DNA of 64,000 nt, from contig NZ_CANMQT010000007.1 in NCBI RefSeq assembly GCF_947500065.1, forward strand, positions 1-64,000, given 5' to 3'. The first letter of the stretch is position 1. Each line of letters opens with the position of its first letter. The stretch comes from an uncultured Aquimarina sp. (GTDB taxonomy: Bacteria > Bacteroidota > Bacteroidia > Flavobacteriales > Flavobacteriaceae). Below the pieces are notes generated by a model. The model was not told the DNA's origin and searched no databases. It saw only the letters and a program-made list of their open reading frames with translations. The position numbers were made by a program, and so were the translations under genes. This document shows, in pieces, positions 44,503 through 53,824 of the stretch.

Positions 44503-44535
44503 AAAAAAAACGGAACCAATTTATTGGTTCCGTTT
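44503..44535 (-). terminator. Terminator after the small peptide gene
   Basis: A perfect 13-bp stem AAACGGAACCAAT (44508-44520) with ATTGGTTCCGTTT (44523-44535) and a 2-nt minimal gap. On the minus strand it runs into a U-rich tract, and lies 36 bp past the small peptide's stop. Confidence 0.9.
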
Positions 44536-44570
44536 GGATTCATATTTTTCAAACTATAAAGTTTATAGAT

Positions 44571-44834
44571 TTATTGCAGTCCAAAAGTTGAAAAACAATC
44601 ATTCCAGATAATCCATTCTGGATTCAGATGGTTTCCAGGGGGAATATATTGGACAGGCTCATTACCACATGATTCATATGGGTCTGATCCCGTTGTAGTT
44701 CCCCCTGATGTGGTTTTTACTTTGTCCGGTTTAGTGCTAGGTGGACTGACAGTTCCTGTTCCTGCACCAATAGTTTTTTGCGCTTCTCTGGTCAATTCTA
44801 AAGTTAATAATTCACTGTTCCATTTTTCATTCAT
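44571..44834 (-). CDS. Small peptide precursor-like protein, unknown function
   Basis: 87 residues. The N-terminus (LLTLELTREAQKTIGAG) resembles the helical leader of Bacteroidetes peptide precursors, with GAG in place of the usual GG. A Thr/Ser/Gly/Pro-rich middle (33 residues or so) leads to an aromatic tail with two Cys (ESCGNEP and NDCFSTFGLQ). It has its own promoter and terminator and no enzyme or exporter neighbour. It may be a secreted or modified peptide; I recognise no family. Confidence 0.55.
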   Translation of the reverse strand: MNEKWNSELLTLELTREAQKTIGAGTGTVSPPSTKPDKVKTTSGGTTTGSDPYESCGNEPVQYIPPGNHLNPEWIIWNDCFSTFGLQ

Positions 44835-45178
44835 GATTCTTGTTTTTTATTTTCAAAACAAAGGTATATAGATTAAGTACTTCAAATGATAAACGCTATT
44901 GAGTGTAAGATTTTTTGTAAATTATAACATTGTTTTTCAGGTGGTTATGTTTGATTTATGAGTTCATTTTTTAAAAATTATGTATACCTCTTTTTATAAT
45001 TTATGACATACTATGTTTTTAATTAACTCTTAAAACCTAAATATTTGTAACCTATTTAAATAGAAAAAGAAGGCCGAAATAGGTTTCTAGATTAAGTAAT
45101 AGACATACGTTATAAATGTCTATAACATCATCAATTTTAAAAAAATCGAATAAATTTTTAACCTTAAATTATTACGTT
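44835..45178. other. Divergent intergenic region (small peptide / M57-like protease)
   Basis: 344 bp. It contains the small-peptide promoter at 44859-44866. The right part is the AT-rich leader of the protease gene with no consensus promoter or structured RNA visible. Confidence 0.6.
44859..44866 (-). promoter_or_regulatory. -7 box of the small peptide gene
   Basis: Minus-strand TACCTTTG matches TAnnTTTG, 24 nt upstream of the start codon. A TTTG lies 16 nt upstream, a little closer than the usual spacing. Confidence 0.55.
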
Positions 45179-46606
45179 ATGAAAAAAAGTTTGTCAAGAA
45201 TTACATTTTCCATTTTACTAGCGGTGTCACTGTTATTTCAAAGTTGTACACAAGATAGTATTGAAGAGCAAGAATTATCACTTGAGTTACAAGAAGGAGT
45301 TTTAAAAATGACTCCTGTTGTCGAAAAACTTATCGAAAAAGGATATGATATAAAGGATATTATCGAATTTGACACCTATTATTTGGTTGAAGGAGATCTG
45401 GTGTTTTCAAAAAATATTGACGATTATATATCCTTAGAAGCTAAAACGCATTATCAATCGAATAATTTGGTTAGTGATGATTATATAGGTAATAATAATA
45501 TAATTTATGTGTTTTCCGAGTTACCTATGCCATTTACTATTGAACCATCTGGTAATACGTGGAGAACTGCTATTAATCAAGCCATCACTGCTTGGAATAC
45601 TATTGGTGAGGGTAGCTGTGTTCAATTTCAGTTAACCACTGATGCATCTATTGCCGATATAAATATAGTGGATGGTATCGTTAGACCTTTAGGAGCTGGT
45701 CAATTTGGATGGTCAGGTGAACCAACTATAGATGGAGCTCCTTTCCATACTGTTTGGATTAATTTGAAATACCCAAATTCTTCTATATCAAATATTCCAA
45801 TTGATCTAAATTCGACAACACTTGTTCAAAAGCGAAATATAATAGCTCATGAATTAGGACATTGTATTGGTTTTAAACACACGGATGATAATAATGGTAA
45901 TCCAATTCCAGGTACAGGTACTGCGGAAGATCCAAGTTCTCTAATGCGTGATGGTCTAGAGTTTATTGATAATGAAAATGTTTTTTCTACTATGGATAGC
46001 GTAGCGGTTACCTATCTTTATGGAGGTTGCACCGTTAATAATACTAATGCTTCTCTTTCTGGTCCATCAACAATATGTAGAGGTAGTGGAGTATATACCT
46101 TAGAAGAAGGTCAGGCAATTAATTGGGTTACATCATCAAACTTATACGTTGTTTCTAGTACAAGTACTAGTATTACTGTATCTTCTGCTGGCAGTAGTAC
46201 TGCTCCGATTGGAGGCACATATGTCGAAGCTGTACTTTCTAATGGAGAAACTGTCCGAAAAAATATTCAAGCCGGAATCCCTTCTCCTAATCAACCACCA
46301 GTAGTAACGGGGCCTAGTTTACTAAAAACGTATCAATCTGGTATTTTTTATACTTCGAGTAATAATTTTACTAATTATACGGGTGTAGACTGGACAGTTT
46401 TTAGTTACGCATTTCCAAATGCCTCACAACATTTTCAAATAAATATAGCAGGAAATAACCAGTTTTATAGAGTGATTGAAGTGTTACCTTCTGCACCAGA
46501 AGGACAATATACAGCACAATGTAGAGTAAGTAATAATTGTGGAACATATTATATAGATAAAGTATTTACGGTGAAAAAAGGTGTGGCGGAGATCTTTGAT
46601 CTATAA
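45179..46606 (+). CDS. M57-like (matrixin-type) metalloprotease lipoprotein
   Basis: 475 residues. The ATG at 45179 gives a lipoprotein signal (LLFQSCTQDS); the in-frame ATG at 45116 would place 21 extra residues before it. A pro-region with YYLVEGDL precedes the catalytic domain, which has the zinc motif HELGHCIGFKHTD (from H224), a metzincin pattern with third ligand His. Residues about 290-475 are beta-rich and PKD/Ig-like (SGPSTICRGSGVYTL), likely for surface binding. No T9SS tail. Probably an outer-membrane-anchored protease. Confidence 0.88.
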   Translation: MKKSLSRITFSILLAVSLLFQSCTQDSIEEQELSLELQEGVLKMTPVVEKLIEKGYDIKDIIEFDTYYLVEGDLVFSKNIDDYISLEAKTHYQSNNLVSDDYIGNNNIIYVFSELPMPFTIEPSGNTWRTAINQAITAWNTIGEGSCVQFQLTTDASIADINIVDGIVRPLGAGQFGWSGEPTIDGAPFHTVWINLKYPNSSISNIPIDLNSTTLVQKRNIIAHELGHCIGFKHTDDNNGNPIPGTGTAEDPSSLMRDGLEFIDNENVFSTMDSVAVTYLYGGCTVNNTNASLSGPSTICRGSGVYTLEEGQAINWVTSSNLYVVSSTSTSITVSSAGSSTAPIGGTYVEAVLSNGETVRKNIQAGIPSPNQPPVVTGPSLLKTYQSGIFYTSSNNFTNYTGVDWTVFSYAFPNASQHFQINIAGNNQFYRVIEVLPSAPEGQYTAQCRVSNNCGTYYIDKVFTVKKGVAEIFDL

Positions 46607-46630
46607 TAAACATCTTAGTATATCTAATTA

Positions 46631-46663
46631 AATGAGCCGTCCAAAAAGACGGCTCATTTTTAT
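46631..46663 (+). terminator. Terminator after the M57-like protease gene
   Basis: A perfect 11-bp stem AATGAGCCGTC (46631-46641) with GACGGCTCATT (46648-46658), 6-nt loop, then T-rich sequence. Confidence 0.85.
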
Positions 46664-46667
46664 ATAT

Positions 46668-46707
46668 AACTTTCAACTATGACTTGTAGAAGTCATAGTT
46701 GAAAGTT
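46668..46707. repeat. Perfect 18-bp inverted repeat
   Basis: AACTTTCAACTATGACTT (46668-46685) and its exact reverse complement (46690-46707) enclose a 4-nt loop GTAG. The right arm is followed by a further direct copy of ATAGTTGAAAGT (46708-46719). No T tract follows, so it is not a simple terminator. Confidence 0.9.
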
Positions 46708-46910
46708 ATAGTTGAAAGTCATATTTAAACTCCAATTAACTTATTGTCTTTCAATTTCAAAAGATTTTAATTTTTTTATACGTTAAAAACAGTAAGTATC
46801 ATTTAGTAATAAAAAAGGGTGAAGCTATCTAGGTTTTGATATATTTAATACTTTTAATTAATATTTGAGATTAATCTCACTTATTCTACATATTAGCTTT
46901 ATTGATCATC

Positions 46911-48638
46911 ATGCATAGAATTCTTTATTTTTTAGTTTTATTACTATTTGGTTGTGTAGTATGTCATTCTCAACAAGAAAAAGTAAGGAGGTTTAATCTC
47001 AAAGAACTAAATAATTTTAAGGAGAAGTACTATCAAAACCGTGAGATAGGAACTGATAGCGCCATTTATTACATGGATAGATTGATTACATCGGATGTAA
47101 TTGCTTATAAAGTTTTTGGGTTTGCAGCAAAAGAATACCTACATATTAAAGATAAAAGAGTTTACGATACCATATTCTTTGCTAAAAATTTGAAAAAATA
47201 TCTAGCAGAAGCAGAAAGAAATCCCACGGATTATACAACTCTTGCTCAAGTGTATATAACTATGGGAGGTTCTTATAAAAGAAAAGAGAATTATAATTTA
47301 GCATTAGAGTACTACTTAAAAGCTGATGATTATGCAAAAAAGAGTGGTAATATAGAAGTACAGATAAAGACAATGGGTAATATTGCTTTAATTAAGCAAG
47401 ATGTGCACCAATTAGAACAAGCATTAGGTCAATTAAAAACAATGCGTTCTTTTCTTGACAAGAATAAAGATCTTCTTTCGGATGAAATTTATACAAAGTT
47501 TTCTAAAAAAGTATTATTAGATATAGGAAGTGTATATAGCGACCTGTTAAAAAAAGATAGGTCACGCTCTCATCATTTAGTTGATTCAGCTTTTTACTAT
47601 TATAAAGAATGTTTTAAGCAACCTAATCTAAATATAAAAGATCTGGGAGAACTTAATTTTAGAATGGGAATTGTTTATACGAGAAAATTATCTTATGCTG
47701 AAGCTATTCCTTATTATGAGAAGAGCTTAGAGCTTTTTCATGATGTAGAATCATCAAAATTATATGAAGTATATTATAATGCTGGCTTTAACTATTATAG
47801 TTTAGAGAAATATGAATTAGCAAAACTCTTTTTTCATAAAACTCTTAGTCTTAACAAGGGGAACAACATTGATTTCATCTATGTGCATTCTCATGAATAT
47901 CTCAGAGATATATATTTATTTCAGCAGAATTTAGATTCAACAATGTATTATAATAACCTTGCTACTAGGTTTTTGGACCAAGCAACAGAAAGTAAGATTC
48001 AAGAAATTAAAAGTACTAATGACCAGTTAAAGACAAATGATACGGAAATTGCTATTAGAGCATTACAAGAAAAAAACAGTAAAAGCACATCCATTTATCA
48101 GGTAATCATATCACTATTGGTAATTCTATCGATAGTTGTTTTTCTTTTAGTTATAAAAAACAGTAGAGAAAAGAAAAAAGCTAAAAATCGATTAGAGCAA
48201 CTGTTAAAAGTAATTTCGGAAAATAGTTCGAGGGAGAAACCAGAAATAACATTAAATAATTTTAAAATAAAGGACGATAAACATCAGGAGATTATTGAAA
48301 AACTAATACAATTAGAACAAAAAAAGTATTTTCTGAAAAAAGAGTTTAACCTATATAATACTGCTAAGAAAATAGGCACTAATACAACGTATTTATCTAA
48401 AATCATTAAAGATTACAAACAAATGAACTTTAGTGAATACACAAATGAATTAAGAATTAATCATATTGTAAGTGTTTTGAAGCATGATAGAAAAGTAAGA
48501 TCATATACTACAAAAGCTATAGGAGAATTAGGAGGCTACCAAAATGCAAGATCTTTTACACGTATTTTTAAAAACTATACTGGTATTACGCCCTATGGAT
48601 TTGTTGAAAAGATAAATTCAGAACTTGAGAATGGTTAA
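46911..48638 (+). CDS. TPR-containing membrane regulator with AraC-type DNA-binding domain (second copy)
   Basis: 575 residues from the ATG at 46911 (46902 adds three). Same plan as the 11697 gene: signal peptide (to VVCHSQ), TPR-like repeats (about 30-370, with clear TPR pieces such as GGSYKRKENYNLALEYYLKA), a transmembrane segment (about 393-416), a charged linker, and a C-terminal AraC-type helix-turn-helix (about 475-575; YLSKIIKDY, GELGGYQNARSFTRIFKNYTG). The two DNA-binding domains align along their whole length but differ at many positions, so separate targets are likely. Confidence 0.88.
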   Translation: MHRILYFLVLLLFGCVVCHSQQEKVRRFNLKELNNFKEKYYQNREIGTDSAIYYMDRLITSDVIAYKVFGFAAKEYLHIKDKRVYDTIFFAKNLKKYLAEAERNPTDYTTLAQVYITMGGSYKRKENYNLALEYYLKADDYAKKSGNIEVQIKTMGNIALIKQDVHQLEQALGQLKTMRSFLDKNKDLLSDEIYTKFSKKVLLDIGSVYSDLLKKDRSRSHHLVDSAFYYYKECFKQPNLNIKDLGELNFRMGIVYTRKLSYAEAIPYYEKSLELFHDVESSKLYEVYYNAGFNYYSLEKYELAKLFFHKTLSLNKGNNIDFIYVHSHEYLRDIYLFQQNLDSTMYYNNLATRFLDQATESKIQEIKSTNDQLKTNDTEIAIRALQEKNSKSTSIYQVIISLLVILSIVVFLLVIKNSREKKKAKNRLEQLLKVISENSSREKPEITLNNFKIKDDKHQEIIEKLIQLEQKKYFLKKEFNLYNTAKKIGTNTTYLSKIIKDYKQMNFSEYTNELRINHIVSVLKHDRKVRSYTTKAIGELGGYQNARSFTRIFKNYTGITPYGFVEKINSELENG

Positions 48639-48674
48639 ATATCTGTTTGGATAATAGAAAATGTTATAATTAAA

Positions 48675-48703
48675 AACCGCCCCTGGATAAGGAGCGGTCT
48701 TCT
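48675..48703 (+). terminator. Probable terminator after the second TPR-AraC gene
   Basis: Stem ACCGCCCC with GGAGCGGT (one mismatch), followed by CTTCTT rather than a clean T tract. Confidence 0.5.
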
Positions 48704-48931
48704 TATAATAATCAAATAGTAACACTAACCATCAACTATGAATAAAATTTGATTATTAAGTAACTAACTAACTAAATTTATGAAAAATCATATTTCTTTC
48801 TTATAAGACGTGAGAGGTAAGGGATATGTTACACGTGATTTTTGTTTTTAACATTTTAGCGTTTATTTTTAACGTTTAATCCATGTAATACCTTTGTATT
48901 AACTTTATTTTGCAATCAAATAATTTAGTTT

Positions 48932-49294
48932 ATGTCTAAAAAAACCTTGGTTTTAGGAGCATCTTTAAAATCTAATCGATATTCTAATCTTGCGATAAAT
49001 AGATTAGTTACTTATAAACAAGATGTGGTTGCTATTGGGCTTCGTGAAGGAGTCGTTTCTGGTATTACAATAGAAACTGATTCAGTTAATTTTGAGGATA
49101 TTGATACGATTACTTTATACCTTAATCCAGCTAGACAAAAGCAATACTATGAATATATAGTTAATCTTAACCCTAAAAGAGTCATCTTTAATCCAGGAAC
49201 CGAAAATCCCGAATTTTATGAAATATTAAGGCAAGCTGCTATAGAAGTTGAGGTGGCTTGCACCTTGGTATTACTTTCTACGAATCAGTACTAA
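48932..49294 (+). CDS. CoA-binding domain protein
   Basis: 120 residues with a small Rossmann-like fold typical of stand-alone CoA_binding proteins (YccU-like): TLVLGASLKSNRYSNLAINRL at the start, DTITLYLNPARQKQYYEYI and PKRVIFNPGTENPEFYEI later. Predicted to bind CoA or a nucleotide cofactor in the cytosol; role unknown. The 3' end overlaps the convergent symporter gene by 24 bp. Confidence 0.85.
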   Translation: MSKKTLVLGASLKSNRYSNLAINRLVTYKQDVVAIGLREGVVSGITIETDSVNFEDIDTITLYLNPARQKQYYEYIVNLNPKRVIFNPGTENPEFYEILRQAAIEVEVACTLVLLSTNQY

Positions 49295-50728
49295 ACCTAG
49301 AAAGGTCAGTAAGCCGTTTAACGGAAGCAATTCATAACCGATTTTATAACCACCAAGTAATTCAGAAGGTATTTTCCATACTCCAATAATAATTAGAACG
49401 GAGATCAATGCTACAATCCAAGTATATTGATCCTTTATTTTGTAATTGGTGAAAATTCCGAAGGCAAATAAACCGAGTAATGGTCCATAGGTAAAAGTGG
49501 CAACAGTTAGTAAATTACTTATCACATTTTCAGTTAGTACATGTTTAAAAACTATAATAACAATGATTAATAAGATACTCATAGCGATATGAGTTTTTTT
49601 GCGAATACTTACCTGATCTTTTTTATCTTTTTTTTCGATTCCTAAAAAATCAATACAGAAAGATGTGGTTAGGGAAGTCAGAGCACTATCTGCACTACTA
49701 TATGCCGCAGCAACTAATCCTAGAATAAATGCAACAGCCAATACAATACCTAACCCACCATTAATTGCTATTTCAGGAAATAGTAAATCAGTTTTTACAT
49801 CACCATCTACAATTGGAGTGGCTATATTAAATTGATCTGCATATATAAATAATAAAGCACCTAACAAGAGAAAGATAAAGTTGACTACTATCAGAACCAA
49901 ACTAAAAGAAACCATGTTTTTCTGTGCTTCTTTTAAATTACGACAAGTTAAGTTTTTTTGCATCATATCCTGATCTAATCCCGTCATACAGATTGCAATA
50001 AACATACCTCCTATAAATGATTTGAAGAAATGATTTTTTTCTAAAAAGCTGTCAAAGAAAAATATTTGATCATAATTTTTTAGCTTTTCAGAAGAGAGAA
50101 ATTCCGAGAATGACCATCCTAATTGATCATTGATATAGTAGATTGCTGTTCCTACAGCGATTAACATAAATAAGGTTTGTAATGTATCAGTCCAAACAAT
50201 TGTCTTGATCCCTCCTCTAAAAGTATATATCCATATAAGAAGTATAGAAAGTATAACTGTGATTTCGAAAGGTACTTTCCATTCATCAAAAATGTATTGT
50301 TGCAATACAATTGCAACAAGGTATAGTCTAAAAGAAGCCCCTAAAACTCTTGATATAAAGAAAAAGAAAGCTCCGGTTTTATAACTAACTACCCCAAATC
50401 TTTCTTCTAGATATTGATAAATAGAGGTAACATTTAATCTATAGTAGATTGGCATTAAAATATAAGCGATCACAAAATAGCCAACCAGGTAACCAAACAC
50501 TACCTGCATATAGCTAAACTGGGCACCTTCAACCCATCCTGGGACAGATATAAATGTAACTCCACTTAGCGAAGCCCCGATCATACCAAAAGCAACCACA
50601 TACCAGGGCGATTGTTTGTTAGCCTTAAAAAAGGCTTCGTTTCCTGAACTTTTTCCTGTGAAATATGAAATCAAAAGTAATACACCAAAGTAAGCGGCGA
50701 TTAAAAGCAGAATATGTATGGGTTGCAT
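49271..50728 (-). CDS. Sodium:solute symporter (SSS) family transporter
   Basis: 485 residues with about 13 hydrophobic segments and the SSS pattern: first segment then FTGKSSGNEAFFKANKQSPW, followed by GASLSGVTFISVPGWV in the second, and the later YSSADSALTSLTTSFCID motif of the sodium site. It imports an organic solute or ion with sodium; the substrate cannot be read from sequence. Its 3' end overlaps the convergent CoA-binding gene. Confidence 0.9.
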   Translation of the reverse strand: MQPIHILLLIAAYFGVLLLISYFTGKSSGNEAFFKANKQSPWYVVAFGMIGASLSGVTFISVPGWVEGAQFSYMQVVFGYLVGYFVIAYILMPIYYRLNVTSIYQYLEERFGVVSYKTGAFFFFISRVLGASFRLYLVAIVLQQYIFDEWKVPFEITVILSILLIWIYTFRGGIKTIVWTDTLQTLFMLIAVGTAIYYINDQLGWSFSEFLSSEKLKNYDQIFFFDSFLEKNHFFKSFIGGMFIAICMTGLDQDMMQKNLTCRNLKEAQKNMVSFSLVLIVVNFIFLLLGALLFIYADQFNIATPIVDGDVKTDLLFPEIAINGGLGIVLAVAFILGLVAAAYSSADSALTSLTTSFCIDFLGIEKKDKKDQVSIRKKTHIAMSILLIIVIIVFKHVLTENVISNLLTVATFTYGPLLGLFAFGIFTNYKIKDQYTWIVALISVLIIIGVWKIPSELLGGYKIGYELLPLNGLLTFLGLVLIRRK

Positions 50729-50902
50729 TTAGAATCCGATTTAATAGACCTCCAAAATACGAATTAAAAGTTTCTAATCAATACATGTATTTTATATAGA
50801 ATTTTAATACCACCACTTTTAGAAATAAAAGAAGTCCTTTCAGAAGAAAACAACCATAGTTTTTAAACAAAGTCGTAATTTAGAGAAGACCTAATTGCTT
50901 TT

Positions 50903-53821
50903 ATGATAAAGTACAAAATCATTTTATGGGTGCTTATTTGTTATAGCTATGTTGTCATAGCTCAACAACCTGTAGCAATACATTTGTCCGAAAAAGATGG
51001 CTTACCTGATATTGAGTTTTATAATATAATAGAGGATAAAAAAGGTTTTGTTTGGTTAGCAGCTGATAAGGGCTTTTTTAGATATGATGGTAAGGGGTTC
51101 AAACAGTATACAAACCCACAAAAAAGAGGGCTCTCGGTATTCGAACCTTTTGAAGATGTATCTGGTCGTATTTGGTGTACAAATATTTCGGGTCAGTTTT
51201 TTTATGTACAAGGAGATAAATTGATACAATTTATAGATCTTAAAGATAAACTAAAAGGGCAATTGGCAGAGTTTATAGTTACGAAAACAAAGCTTATAAT
51301 TACCAACGGGTTTTCTATGTATGAAGTAGACCTGAATACCAAAAAGGTTTCGCAAAAAATTAAGATGTCTTTGGGGCTTAGTAAAATTAGACAGATCAAT
51401 AATCAATATTTAATTATCAGTAATGACAGTATTTGGGAGTTTAATAAGCAACTTAAGGAACAGGAAAAGAAATTCCTGAAAACGTATGACGGATTTGATG
51501 AAATAAAATTAGAGTCAAGAGGTAGATCACAAATGATAGTGTATGGAAACAAAAAGATCGTTCATGAAACTTCACTTAATAAAAATTACTTCTCTATTCT
51601 AGATCAAAAAAAAGGAATCATAAAAAAAGTAAATGGCTTTGCTGAAGTTGAAAATAAAAAGATAAATGCCATAAATGAGATAAAAGATGCTATATGGGTT
51701 TTAACAAATACTGGTGCTTATATATACAAAGATATTGGTGGAAATTTCAAATTAATAAATCATTTTTTTTCAAATGAAAATATAACTAAAGTAATAATAG
51801 ACAAGGATAAAAATTATTGGCTTGCAACATTAACGAATGGTATATTTGTAATACCAAACATTGAAATTATTGATTATCAAATTCCTGAGAATATAAGTAA
51901 TATAACCAAGCTTGATAAAGCAAGTACATCATCTTTATTTTTTGGTACAGTAGATGGAGTTGTTAGTGTGTTTGATTTTAATAATTCTAGTTTACGATCT
52001 ATAAACCTAGGTGCTAAGATATCTAGTGTCTTGTATGATGCTACTAAAAAATACAGTTATGTAGCAACAGATAGGAATTCTTTTTTTATTAATAAAAAAA
52101 CATTTGAATACGAAAAAAACATTTTTTTTGAGGGTGTAAAAAGTTTTTCTAAAATAGATAATGACTCATTACTTTACTGCACGTATAGGCGTGTTTCATA
52201 CTTCTCAAAGAGTACTGATAAAAATAATATACTAACGGATGGAAAGAGAGCATATACTACATATTATGATACACAAAATAAGCTAGGGTATATTGGTTAT
52301 GTAGATAATTTGATAGTTTTAAAAGACCAAAAACAACAAGAAATCACATATAACGACAAAGAGATTCTTGCTATTTCAATAACACAAACAATAGACAAAA
52401 CAATTTGGGTAGGTACATTCAAAAATGGAGTATATGCGATCAAAGGAACAGAAGTAATAGCGAATTATAATACATCAAATGGTTTACTTTCTAATCAAAT
52501 AGAATACATACAATCCGATAGTAATAATCTATGGATTGCTACCTCAAAAGGAGTTCAGGTTTTAAACTCAAATTCTCAGGAATTTAAGAATCTTACAAAA
52601 ACGGATGGTATTCCTTCTTATAAAGTATCCGGCATAGAAGTGTTTGATGATCAAGTTTTTTTATCATCAAATAAAGGTTTGATAGGATTTGATAAAACAA
52701 AGGTTTTTAAAAAAGTATCCCCAGCAAACATATATATTGATGCTATCGAAATTAATGAAAATGAAGTTGAAATATTGGATAAGTATAATCTAGATTATAA
52801 TCAGAATGCAATAAAAATTAGTTTTAATGTTAACGGTATATCATTTAGTCAAAAAGGTAATTATCAATATAGGTTAGTTGGATATAGAGATAATTGGGTA
52901 ACTACCGATTCTGGAGAAAATACTATAAAATATAATAGCCTAGCAGCGGGGAAGTATACATTTCAAGTGCGTCCAATTATTGATGGTAATGTTAATAAAG
53001 ATACTATAAGAGAAGTACGATTTTTTATACAAAAACCATTTTGGGAAACTTGGTGGTTCTATTTAGGAGTACTTTTAGTAACCATTTTTTCTATTTGGAA
53101 ATATTTTATAATAAAAATCAAAAAGATAAAAGAACGTCAAGAAGTATTACTGGATAAAGAACGAATCAATCAGCAGTTAGTACTTTCTCAGTTAGAAAAC
53201 TTACGTTCGCAAATGAATCCACATTTTATATTTAATGCATTAAATTCTATCCAAGAGTATATAGTGTTGAATGAGAAAAACTTAGCTAGTGCTTTTTTGG
53301 TTAAATTCTCTAGATTAATTCGAATGTATTTAGAACATAGTAGAGCAAACGAAATTTCATTAAAAGAAGAATTGAATGCATTAAAAATTTATCTCGAGTT
53401 AGAAAAAGATCGTTTTGAAGATATATTAGAATATGTTATTGATATAGATGATAACTTATCTCTAGAAACTATAAAAGTACCACCATTATTTATTCAACCT
53501 TATGTAGAGAATGCTTTAAAACACGGATTATTACACAAAAAAGATAATCGAAAACTTACAATAGCGTATAAATTAGATAGCAAAGGTAATAACTTACAAT
53601 GTCTTATTATAGACAATGGAATCGGTCGAAAAGCATCAGAACAGATAAACTTGAAACATGGAGTTCGTCATGCTTCATTTGCAACAAACGCAAATCAGAA
53701 AAGAGTAGAATTATTGAATACAGCTCGAGAGCATAAGATAAAAGTTAATATTGTTGATTTATACGAAGAAGAAAAAGCAATGGGAACTAAGGTTATGATA
53801 AAGATTCCAGTAAATAAATAA
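50903..53821 (+). CDS. LytS-type sensor histidine kinase with two-component-regulator propeller
   Basis: 972 residues. Signal peptide (about 1-21), a large periplasmic beta-propeller sensor (about 25-620, e.g. EDKKGFVWLAADKGFFRYDG), a Y_Y_Y domain (about 640-700), one transmembrane segment (about 713-738), a coiled coil, then a His_kinase domain with H774 in NPHFIFNALNSIQEY and an ATPase domain (PYVENALKHG, DNGIGR). This class phosphorylates LytTR regulators; the regulator gene follows after 3 bp. Ligands of such propellers are unknown here. Confidence 0.92.
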   Translation: MIKYKIILWVLICYSYVVIAQQPVAIHLSEKDGLPDIEFYNIIEDKKGFVWLAADKGFFRYDGKGFKQYTNPQKRGLSVFEPFEDVSGRIWCTNISGQFFYVQGDKLIQFIDLKDKLKGQLAEFIVTKTKLIITNGFSMYEVDLNTKKVSQKIKMSLGLSKIRQINNQYLIISNDSIWEFNKQLKEQEKKFLKTYDGFDEIKLESRGRSQMIVYGNKKIVHETSLNKNYFSILDQKKGIIKKVNGFAEVENKKINAINEIKDAIWVLTNTGAYIYKDIGGNFKLINHFFSNENITKVIIDKDKNYWLATLTNGIFVIPNIEIIDYQIPENISNITKLDKASTSSLFFGTVDGVVSVFDFNNSSLRSINLGAKISSVLYDATKKYSYVATDRNSFFINKKTFEYEKNIFFEGVKSFSKIDNDSLLYCTYRRVSYFSKSTDKNNILTDGKRAYTTYYDTQNKLGYIGYVDNLIVLKDQKQQEITYNDKEILAISITQTIDKTIWVGTFKNGVYAIKGTEVIANYNTSNGLLSNQIEYIQSDSNNLWIATSKGVQVLNSNSQEFKNLTKTDGIPSYKVSGIEVFDDQVFLSSNKGLIGFDKTKVFKKVSPANIYIDAIEINENEVEILDKYNLDYNQNAIKISFNVNGISFSQKGNYQYRLVGYRDNWVTTDSGENTIKYNSLAAGKYTFQVRPIIDGNVNKDTIREVRFFIQKPFWETWWFYLGVLLVTIFSIWKYFIIKIKKIKERQEVLLDKERINQQLVLSQLENLRSQMNPHFIFNALNSIQEYIVLNEKNLASAFLVKFSRLIRMYLEHSRANEISLKEELNALKIYLELEKDRFEDILEYVIDIDDNLSLETIKVPPLFIQPYVENALKHGLLHKKDNRKLTIAYKLDSKGNNLQCLIIDNGIGRKASEQINLKHGVRHASFATNANQKRVELLNTAREHKIKVNIVDLYEEEKAMGTKVMIKIPVNK

Positions 53822-53824
53822 CTT

